A stretch of 64,000 bases of DNA from Rhodovulum kholense (GTDB lineage Bacteria; Pseudomonadota; Alphaproteobacteria; Rhodobacterales; Rhodobacteraceae), in the NCBI RefSeq assembly GCF_003053725.1, contig NZ_QAYC01000001.1, positions 248,001 to 312,000 on the forward strand, read 5' to 3'. The stretch's first letter is position 1, and each line of letters begins with the position of its first letter. Positions 57,830-64,000 of the stretch are shown here, one piece after another. The notes beneath the pieces are model-generated. The model was not told the DNA's origin and did no database searches. It was given only the letters and a program-made list of their open reading frames with translations. The translations under genes were made by a program, and so were the position numbers.

Positions 57830-58768
57830 ATGCCGGATCATTTCTTTCTCGCCATCGGCGAATGCATGGTAGAGCTTGCCCCGGCCACGGACGGGCTTTT
57901 TCGCATGGGCTTTGCCGGGGACACCTTCAATTGCGCCTGGTACGCCCGGCGGCTGCTGCGCGCGGACTGGTCGGTCGGCTATGCGACCGCCGTGGGCACC
58001 GATGCGGTGTCGGATGACATGCTGGCCTTCATGGCGGGCGAGGGCGTCGAAACCGGGGCGATCCGCCGGATCGAGGGGCGCACCGTGGGGCTTTACATGA
58101 TCGCGCTGAAGGACGGCGAGCGCAGCTTTTCCTACTGGCGCGGTCAGGCGGCGGCGAAGGCGATGGCCGACGATCCGGACTGGCTCGATCGGGTCTTCGC
58201 CGGGCGCGATCTTCTGCATGTCTCGGGCATCACGCTGGCGATCCTCGCGCCCGAGGCGCGCGAGCGTCTTTGTGCGGCGCTGGCGCGCGCCCGGGCGGCG
58301 GGGGCGCGGGTGAGCTTCGATACCAATGTGCGGCCCCGGCTTTGGGCGGACGCGGACGAGATGCGGGCAGGGCTGATGCTGGGCGCCTCGGTTGCCGACA
58401 CCGTGCTGCCCTCCTTCGACGAGGAAAGCGCGGCCTTTGGCGATGCCTCGCCCGAGGCGACCGTGGCGCGCTACCGTGAGGCCGGGGCGACGACGGTCGT
58501 CGTCAAGAACGGGGCCGCGCCGATCCGGCTTTGGGCCGAGGGCATGGAGGCCGAGATCGCGCCCGAACCCGTCGCGCAGGTGATCGACAGCACGGCGGCG
58601 GGCGACAGTTTCGCGGCCGGGTTCCTCGCAGCCCGCGCGACAGGTGCCGCGCCGCCCGAGGCGGTGCGCCGGGCGGCGGCGCTGGCCGCCGCGGTGATCC
58701 AGCGCCGTGGCGCGCTTGCCCCCGACATCTTCGCACCTGAAGGCGCAGCCCTGAAGGCGGCGCCATGA
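57830..58768 (+). CDS. kdgK: PfkB-family sugar kinase, probable 2-dehydro-3-deoxygluconokinase
   Basis: A 312-residue ribokinase-type kinase. The opening AIGECMVELAP and the FAGDTFNCAWYARR element are typical of KDG kinase. The second PfkB signature STAAGDSFAAGFLAA holds the catalytic Asp near residue 262. It would phosphorylate 2-keto-3-deoxygluconate or a similar keto-deoxy sugar acid, the product expected from the IlvD/Edd-type dehydratase at 63309. It overlaps the DenD-like gene by 4 bases. Confidence 0.88.
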   Translation: MPDHFFLAIGECMVELAPATDGLFRMGFAGDTFNCAWYARRLLRADWSVGYATAVGTDAVSDDMLAFMAGEGVETGAIRRIEGRTVGLYMIALKDGERSFSYWRGQAAAKAMADDPDWLDRVFAGRDLLHVSGITLAILAPEARERLCAALARARAAGARVSFDTNVRPRLWADADEMRAGLMLGASVADTVLPSFDEESAAFGDASPEATVARYREAGATTVVVKNGAAPIRLWAEGMEAEIAPEPVAQVIDSTAAGDSFAAGFLAARATGAAPPEAVRRAAALAAAVIQRRGALAPDIFAPEGAALKAAP

Positions 58769-59742
58769 AGGTCCTGATCCTCGGCGCGGGCGGGTTTCTC
58801 GGCGGGCGTCTGGCCCGGGCGCTGGCCCGGCGCGGCACGCTGCGCGGGCGGCCGATCACGGGGCTCGCTCTGGCCGATGTGGCCCCGCCGCCCATGCCCG
58901 AGGCGCCGTTTCCGGTCGAAAGCCTCAAGATCGACATCGCGGACCCGGCTTCGGTCGCGGCCAGGATCGCGCCCGGGACCGATGTGATCTTCCATCTGGC
59001 GGCGATCGTCTCGGCCCATGCCGAGGAGGACCTCGATGCCGGGATGGCGGTCAACATGGGCGGAAGCCTGAACGTGTTCGAGCGTTGCCGGGCGCTGGGC
59101 AGCTGCCCGGTGCTGGTCTTCGCCTCGTCCATTGCCGTTTATGGCGGCGCGGTGCCCGACCCGGTGACCGACGCCACCTTCCTCAACCCGCAGACCTCCT
59201 ACGGCACCCAGAAGGCGGTGGCCGAACTGCTGCTGAACGACTATTCCCGGCGCGGGCTGGTCGACGGGCGGGGGCTGCGGCTGCCCTCGATCTCGGTGCG
59301 GCCGGGACGGCCCAACCGCGCCGCTTCGGCTTTCATGTCGGGGATCTTTCGCGAACCCTTGTCGGGGCAGGAGGCGATCTGCCCGGTCGGTTCCGATTTC
59401 GCACATTACTACCTCGGCCCGCGCCGCTGCGTCGAGAACCTGATCCGCGCGGCCGAACTGGAGGCCGCCGCGCTGGGGCAGAACCGCTGCATGACCATGC
59501 CGGGGCGGCGCTGGACCATCGGCCAGATGATCGCGGCGATGACCGAGGTCGCGGGGGCCGCGCCCGCGCGTCTGATCCGCTGGGAGCCCCAGCCCGAGAT
59601 CGAAAGGATCGTGTCGGGCTGGCGCGACGACATCCGCGCCGACCGGGCGCTGGCGCTGGGCCTGACCGCCGATGACAGCTTTGCCGACAACATCCGCCAG
59701 TTCCTCGAGGACGACCTGCCCGGCGGCCCGGTCGTCAGTTGA
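58765..59742 (+). CDS. denD: NAD-dependent epimerase/dehydratase family protein, D-erythronate dehydrogenase-like
   Basis: A 325-residue extended SDR. The Rossmann motif GAGGFLGGRLA is at residues 7-17 and the active-site TSYGTQKAVAE near 150. Overall pattern and length match DenD (D-erythronate dehydrogenase), which oxidises D-erythronate at C2 in the tetronate pathway with OtnI, OtnK and OtnC. OtnK and OtnC are not seen in the window, so the exact substrate is uncertain. It is coupled to the kinase by an ATGA overlap and converges with an 8-base overlap on the next gene. Confidence 0.82.
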   Translation: MKVLILGAGGFLGGRLARALARRGTLRGRPITGLALADVAPPPMPEAPFPVESLKIDIADPASVAARIAPGTDVIFHLAAIVSAHAEEDLDAGMAVNMGGSLNVFERCRALGSCPVLVFASSIAVYGGAVPDPVTDATFLNPQTSYGTQKAVAELLLNDYSRRGLVDGRGLRLPSISVRPGRPNRAASAFMSGIFREPLSGQEAICPVGSDFAHYYLGPRRCVENLIRAAELEAAALGQNRCMTMPGRRWTIGQMIAAMTEVAGAAPARLIRWEPQPEIERIVSGWRDDIRADRALALGLTADDSFADNIRQFLEDDLPGGPVVS

Positions 59743-60682
59743 CCGGGGTCGGCAGCGGCTGGCCGTCGAGGAAGGCGCGGATATTGGCCAGTTGCAGCTC
59801 GGCCATGGCGCGCCGGGTCTCGGTGGTGGCTGACCCCACATGCGGTTGCAGCACCACGTTTTCCAGCCCCTGAAAGCGCGGGTCGATGGCCGGTTCGTCC
59901 AGATAGACGTCAAGCCCCGCGCCCGCGATCCGGTGCTCTTCGAGGGCTGCGATCAGCGCGCCCTCGTCGACCGTCGTCCCGCGCGAGATGTTGATCAGCA
60001 CGCCCGTCGGCCCCAGCGCCGCGATCGCCTCGGCCGAGACGTAATTGCGGGTCTCGGGGCCGCCGACCAGCGCCACGACCAGAAAATCGACCGCGCGCGC
60101 CAGACCGACCGGATCGGCGTGATACTGCCAGCCGGGGGTCTCTTTTTCCTGCCGCGAATGGTAGTGGATTTCCATCTTGAAGGCGGCCAGACGGTCGGCG
60201 ATCTCGCGCCCGATCCGGCCGAGCCCGACAATGCCGGCCCGCGCCCCCGACACTTTCCGCGCCAGCGGCATGGCGCCGTATTTGGTCCAGCGGCCGCTGC
60301 GCACCCAGCCGTCACCGCGCACGAGGCTGCGCGCCTGGGCCAGGATCAGCCCCACCGCCAGATCGGCCACATCGTCGTTCAGCACATCGGGCGTGTTGGT
60401 CACGCGGATGCCGCGCTGGGTGGCGGCGGCCACGTCGATGGCATCGTAGCCGACGCCGAAATTGGCGATCAGCCCCAGCCCCTGCAGCCCGTCCATCTCG
60501 GCCGCGCCGAAGGGCTCGTGGCCCTTGTAGGCAACGGCGCGCAGCCGCGCGGCCGCCCCGGGGGCGAGCCCGGCGATGGCGCGGGGCGCATCGACCGACA
60601 CCGACGAGACGGCGGTCGACAGCCGCGCGCGTTCGTCCTCGGTGAAAGCGGCGCCGCAGATCAGCAGGGGGGTATCGGTCAT
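59735..60682 (-). CDS. D-2-hydroxyacid dehydrogenase (GhrB/glyoxylate-hydroxypyruvate reductase-like)
   Basis: A 315-residue NAD(P)-dependent dehydrogenase. The NAD motif GLGRIGREIADRL lies near residue 150, the catalytic Arg in NISRGTTVDEGAL, the Glu in DVYLDEPAI and the catalytic His in QPHVGSATTETR. Likely substrates are hydroxypyruvate, glyoxylate or 2-ketogluconate. ATG 60682 is 14 bases after the aminotransferase stop, so both genes probably form one operon under the TGGTATACCA site at 61910. Confidence 0.92.
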   Translation of the reverse strand: MTDTPLLICGAAFTEDERARLSTAVSSVSVDAPRAIAGLAPGAAARLRAVAYKGHEPFGAAEMDGLQGLGLIANFGVGYDAIDVAAATQRGIRVTNTPDVLNDDVADLAVGLILAQARSLVRGDGWVRSGRWTKYGAMPLARKVSGARAGIVGLGRIGREIADRLAAFKMEIHYHSRQEKETPGWQYHADPVGLARAVDFLVVALVGGPETRNYVSAEAIAALGPTGVLINISRGTTVDEGALIAALEEHRIAGAGLDVYLDEPAIDPRFQGLENVVLQPHVGSATTETRRAMAELQLANIRAFLDGQPLPTPVN

Positions 60683-60696
60683 GGATCGGCCTTTCG

Positions 60697-61866
60697 TCAG
60701 AGCACCGCGCGGATCCGCGCGATGGCCTCGGTGAGGGTTTCGGTCGAGCTGGCATAGGAGAGGCGCAGATAGCCCTCGCCCCGGGCGCCGAAGGCGGTGC
60801 CCGCGATGGTGGCGACGCCCGCCTCCTCGAGGAAGAGGTCCTGCGCCTCGGCCGCGCGCATTCCGGTGCCCTCGATATTGGGGAAGGCGTAGAAGGCGCC
60901 GCCGGGATCGGGGCAGCGGACCCCGGGCAGGGCGTTCAGCTCGCGCACGACATGGGCGCGGCGGCGGTCGAACTCGGCGACCATCGCCGCGACCGCGTCC
61001 TGCGGCCCGGTCAGCGCGGCCAGCGCGGCATGCTGGGCGGCGGCGTTCACGCAGGAATGGTCGTTGATGCACAGCCGCGTCACGTGATCCAGCGCGGCAT
61101 CGGGCCAGACCGCATAGCCGATCCGCCAGCCGGTCATCGCATAGGTCTTGGACCAGCCATCGAGCACGATCAGCCGGTCGCGGATGTCGGGATATTGCAG
61201 CAGGCTGACATGTTCGCGCCCGCCATAAAGCATCGACGAATAGATCTCGTCGGACAGCACCGCCACCCGAGGAAAGGCCGCGAGCCCCTTGACGAGGCGC
61301 GAGATTTCGGCGCGCGGGGTGACGCCGCCGGTAGGGTTGGCAGGGCTGTTCAGCACGATCAGGCTGGTGCGGTCGGTGATCCGTTCCAGCACCCGGTCGG
61401 CCTCGAAGGCAAAGCCCGTGCGTTCCTCCAGCGGGATCGGCACCGGGGTCGCGCCGGAATAGCGGATCGCGCTTTCATAGATCGGAAAGCCCGGATCTGG
61501 GTAGAGGATCTCGCGCCCCGGCTGGCCGAACATCAGCATGGCGAAGAACATGGTTGGCTTGCCGCCGGGCACGATGACGACCGTCTCGGGATCGACCTCG
61601 ACCCCGTGACGGCGGTGCAGGTCGGTGGCAACGGCATGGCGCAGCGCGGGCAGCCCGTTGGCGGGGGTATAGCCGTGATGGCCGTCGCGCAGCGCCTTGA
61701 TGCCGGCCTCGACGATGTGGTCGGGCGTGCGGAAATCGGGCTGGCCGATGCCGAGATTGATGATGTCGCGCCCCTGGGCGGCCAGCGACTGGGCCCGCGC
61801 CAGCACCGTGAAGGCCGATTCCGTGCCAAGCCGCGACAGGCTGTCGGCGAACTGCAGATGCGTCAT
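60697..61866 (-). CDS. Pyridoxal-phosphate-dependent aminotransferase, class I/II
   Basis: A 389-residue fold-type I aminotransferase resembling aspartate/aromatic aminotransferases. LGIGQPDFRTPDHI is near residue 35, the PLP-ring contact NSPANPTGG near 155 and the Schiff-base lysine in DGWSKTYAMTGWRIGY near 220-235. It is the first gene of a two-gene unit with a hydroxyacid dehydrogenase and has TGGTATACCA 44 bases upstream. The substrate is unknown; linking amino and hydroxy acids through their oxo acids would fit the pair. Confidence 0.92.
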   Translation of the reverse strand: MTHLQFADSLSRLGTESAFTVLARAQSLAAQGRDIINLGIGQPDFRTPDHIVEAGIKALRDGHHGYTPANGLPALRHAVATDLHRRHGVEVDPETVVIVPGGKPTMFFAMLMFGQPGREILYPDPGFPIYESAIRYSGATPVPIPLEERTGFAFEADRVLERITDRTSLIVLNSPANPTGGVTPRAEISRLVKGLAAFPRVAVLSDEIYSSMLYGGREHVSLLQYPDIRDRLIVLDGWSKTYAMTGWRIGYAVWPDAALDHVTRLCINDHSCVNAAAQHAALAALTGPQDAVAAMVAEFDRRRAHVVRELNALPGVRCPDPGGAFYAFPNIEGTGMRAAEAQDLFLEEAGVATIAGTAFGARGEGYLRLSYASSTETLTEAIARIRAVL

Positions 61867-61909
61867 GGGGCCTCCTCCCCGGGGCCGGGCCTGCCGGCCG
61901 CTTCCGTTC

Positions 61910-61919
61910 TGGTATACCA
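61910..61919. promoter_or_regulatory. TGGTATACCA operator, copy 2
   Basis: The same palindrome, 44 bases before the aminotransferase start, almost exactly the distance of copy 1 from the SDR start. Confidence 0.75.
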
Positions 61920-61995
61920 AGCGAAACGCCGAGATAAAGTCCTCCCTTCGGATCGGCAGGCTGCGCGTGGCTTTCCGCCGCCCGTCGGGCGCGGG

Positions 61996-62325
61996 TCACA
62001 GCAGGCGGGCGGCGGCCTCGATCAGATAAAGCGTACCCATCCCCGCCAGAATCGCTGCCACAACCGAGATTCTGAGCCCCGCGACCAGCGCCGCCAGCGC
62101 CGCGATCAGCCGGGCGGGGTCGGGGGTGCCGCCCGTTGCCTCGGGCCAGAGCACGAGCGGCGCGACCAGCGCCGGAAACACCGCGACGCCCACATATTTC
62201 AGGTGCAACAGCGCCCAGGGCGGCAGCGTCCGGCGGCCGAAGATCCCCAGAAAGGAAAACCGGATCAGGAAGGTCCCGACGGCAAGGGCCGCGGTCAGGC
62301 TCCAGAAGGCCGCGTCGGAGATCAT
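61996..62325 (-). CDS. azlD: AzlD-family branched-chain amino acid exporter small subunit
   Basis: A 109-residue membrane protein with about three or four helices and the family element FLIRFSFLGIFGRRTLPPW near residues 18-36. AzlD works with AzlC as a two-component exporter for branched-chain or related amino acids. Its ATG 62325 overlaps the azlC stop by 4 bases. Confidence 0.9.
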   Translation of the reverse strand: MISDAAFWSLTAALAVGTFLIRFSFLGIFGRRTLPPWALLHLKYVGVAVFPALVAPLVLWPEATGGTPDPARLIAALAALVAGLRISVVAAILAGMGTLYLIEAAARLL

Positions 62326-63026
62326 GCCCGGCCCCTGCGTTGCAGAAGGCGTTCGGTCTGCGCGCCGGTGATCATCGCGACAAGTGCTGCGACCGGCAGG
62401 CCGAGGCTCCAGGGCAGCCAGGCCAGCGCCAGCGCCGCCAGCGCCGACACGAGCGCCGCGACCGCATGGGGCAGGGACCGGATCAGCGGCGCGGTCAGGG
62501 CGATGAAGCAGACCGGCACCGCGAAATCGAGCGAGAATTCCGCGGGGATCGCCTGTCCGACCAGCGCGCCGGTCAGCGTGCCGCCATACCAGAACGGGCA
62601 GATCAGGACCATGCAACCGAAGTAATAGGCCACGCGCGCCGCAGGCGTCATGGCGGGATGGGCCTCGTAGGTGCGGACCGCGACGGCGAAGGCCTGGTCG
62701 ACCATCAGATAGGCCATCAGCGCCCGTACCCCCAGCCGCGCATGGCCGAGATAGGGCACGAGTGCGGCTGAATACATCGCCATCCGCAGATTGACCGCCA
62801 GGGCCGCCAGAAGTGCCACGAAGACCGGCGCGTGATCTTCCAGAAGCGCCAGCGCGGTGAATTGCGAGGCGCCCGCGATCACCAGCACCGACATCGCCAT
62901 GGCCTGCAAGAGGTCCAACCCGGCATCCCGCGCCACCACCCCGAAGAGAAGCGAGAAGGGCACCACGATCAGGATGAACGGCGCGCAGTCGAGCGCCCCC
63001 TTCCGAAAGGCTTGTGCCTCGGTCAC
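62322..63026 (-). CDS. azlC: AzlC-family amino acid exporter large subunit
   Basis: A 234-residue integral membrane protein (LIV-E family). [20 protein letters not shown] at the N terminus, [11 protein letters not shown] and [11 protein letters not shown] are typical of AzlC. I start at GTG 63026, with CCGGAGCG upstream, because the open frame further up is promoter sequence. A TGGTATACCA palindrome is 140 bases upstream, shared with the divergent dehydratase gene. Its place in a sugar-acid cluster suggests export of a pathway-linked amino acid, which is inference. Confidence 0.9.
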   Translation of the reverse strand: MTEAQAFRKGALDCAPFILIVVPFSLLFGVVARDAGLDLLQAMAMSVLVIAGASQFTALALLEDHAPVFVALLAALAVNLRMAMYSAALVPYLGHARLGVRALMAYLMVDQAFAVAVRTYEAHPAMTPAARVAYYFGCMVLICPFWYGGTLTGALVGQAIPAEFSLDFAVPVCFIALTAPLIRSLPHAVAALVSALAALALAWLPWSLGLPVAALVAMITGAQTERLLQRRGRA

Positions 63027-63165
63027 GGGCGCGCTCCGGGGACTGGTCGGGCACAAGATTTCGGGACCGGCCCCGGCGGTGGGGCCGACACGATGGCGCG
63101 GCGCTCGGTCACGACAAGGTCCTCCCTGAGCCATGGGGCATTCGGTGCGGATTGCCCTTGCATTT

Positions 63166-63175
63166 GGTATACCAG
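63166..63175. promoter_or_regulatory. TGGTATACCA operator, copy 3
   Basis: Third identical palindrome, midway between the divergent azlC (140 bases) and dehydratase (134 bases) starts. Confidence 0.75.
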
Positions 63176-63308
63176 ATCGGAATGCTGTGCCAAGGGCCGC
63201 CCGGGGTCTGGCCGCGCGGGACGCTGCGGCACCGCCCCGAAGCGGCGCAGGCCAGACGCCTCAGCGGTCGCAGACAGACGGCTGCCCGGCGGCAAGCGGA
63301 GGAAAGGC

Positions 63309-64000
63309 ATGAGCGACACGCGCGCGAACAAGCGGTTCCGGTCTCAGGAATGGTTCGACAATCCCAACAACCCCGGCATGACCGCGCTGTATGTCGAGCG
63401 CTATCAGAACCAGACCTTCACCCGGGGCGAGCTGCAATCGGGCCGCCCGGTGATCGGCATCGCCAATAGCGGGTCGGATCTGGTGCCCTGCAACAAGATC
63501 CACGTCTTCCTGATGGACCGGATCAAGGCGGGCATCCGCGAGGCGGGCGGCGTGCCGATGGAATTTCCGGTCCATCCGCTGCAGGAGACCGGCAAGCGGC
63601 CGACGGCGGCGCTCGACCGCAACCTCGCCTATCTGGGGCTGGTCGAGATCCTGCATGGCTATCCGCTGGACGGGGTGGTGCTGACCACCGGCTGCGACAA
63701 GACCACGCCCGCGCTGCTGATGGGGGCGGCGACGGTCGACATTCCGGCGATTGCGCTCAATGGCGGACCGATGCTCGACGGCTGGTGGAAGGGCAAGCGC
63801 GCGGGTTCGGGCACCATCGTCTGGGAAAGCCGGCGCCTGCTGGCCGAGGGCAAGATCGACTATGACGAGTTCATGGATCGGGTCTGTTCCTCGGCGCCCT
63901 CGCTGGGGCATTGCAACACCATGGGTACGGCCTCGACGATGAACGCGATGGCCGAGGCGCTGGGCATGAGCCTGACCGGCAATGCCGCGATCCCCGCGCC
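63309..64000 (+). CDS. IlvD/Edd-family sugar-acid dehydratase (3' end outside window)
   Basis: The first 230 residues of an Fe-S dehydratase. Cluster-ligand cysteines are seen in [24 protein letters not shown] and [12 protein letters not shown]. The opening [22 protein letters not shown] is typical of the L-arabonate/D-xylonate/galactarate-type sugar-acid dehydratases rather than dihydroxy-acid dehydratase IlvD. The product would be a 2-keto-3-deoxy sugar acid, matching the KDG-type kinase at 57830. ATG 63309 has GGAGGAAAGG upstream. Divergent from azlC. Confidence 0.88.
   Translation, partial: MSDTRANKRFRSQEWFDNPNNPGMTALYVERYQNQTFTRGELQSGRPVIGIANSGSDLVPCNKIHVFLMDRIKAGIREAGGVPMEFPVHPLQETGKRPTAALDRNLAYLGLVEILHGYPLDGVVLTTGCDKTTPALLMGAATVDIPAIALNGGPMLDGWWKGKRAGSGTIVWESRRLLAEGKIDYDEFMDRVCSSAPSLGHCNTMGTASTMNAMAEALGMSLTGNAAIPA

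Overview
The window is GC-rich chromosomal DNA from an alphaproteobacterium. It most resembles a nitrogen-fixing purple non-sulfur member of the Rhodobacterales (Rhodovulum or Rhodobacter type). This rests on the nif gene content and order, an FnrL-type box, GC-rich codon use and typical Rhodobacteraceae neighbours (zwf-pgl-pgi, putA/putR, cobT-cobS, GFA and DUF2177 proteins). The genus call is inference. I saw no rRNA, tRNA, insertion sequence, prophage or CRISPR array.

Layout. (1) 1-2.2 kb: trkH (cut by the left edge) and a divergent monoheme cytochrome c. (2) 2.5-11.6 kb: a two-gene operon for two giant proteins (1460 and 1586 residues) that I cannot assign; this is the best candidate for an undescribed system. 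(3) 11.7-13.5 kb: a GFA-fold protein with a G-quadruplex motif in its leader, a DUF2177 membrane protein, a cold-shock protein and an ArsC/Spx-like protein. (4) 13.6-18.8 kb: thrS and valS. (5) 18.9-25.5 kb: a solitary molybdenum hydroxylase large subunit, divergent metF and metR-like genes, an inositol-monophosphatase, a pilin-like peptide, and a rhomboid-GFA pair. (6) 25.5-29.6 kb: putA and its divergent Lrp-type regulator. (7) 29.8-34.0 kb: zwf-pgl-pgi and a small zinc-ribbon protein. (8) 34.3-46.8 kb: a P1B-4 metal ATPase, then the nif region, all on the minus strand. It reads nifA, then nifB-fdxN-LRV/FeS protein-nifZ-nifT-SIR2-like, then nifH-nifD-nifK. (9) 47.1-54.6 kb: a di-heme cytochrome c peroxidase with an FNR box, an orphan hcp-tagF pair, a chemoreceptor with a divergent free-standing CZB protein, and cobT-cobS-cobC-like. 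(10) 54.8-64 kb: an RlmL-like methyltransferase and a sugar-acid catabolic region (OtnI/Hyi-like isomerase, SDR, KDG-type kinase, DenD-like dehydrogenase, 2-hydroxyacid dehydrogenase, aminotransferase, AzlCD, IlvD/Edd dehydratase cut by the right edge). The same palindrome, TGGTATACCA, occurs three times in that last region.

How the parts work together. NifA carries the complete C-x11-C-x19-C-x4-C pattern of oxygen-sensitive NifA proteins. It is expected to act with sigma-54 on the -24/-12 promoters of nifH and nifB, each with a TGT-N10-ACA-type site at similar distance. A third, perfect NifA site lies before nifA itself. The sugar-acid genes look like one dispersed regulon under a GntR-type repressor that is not in the window.
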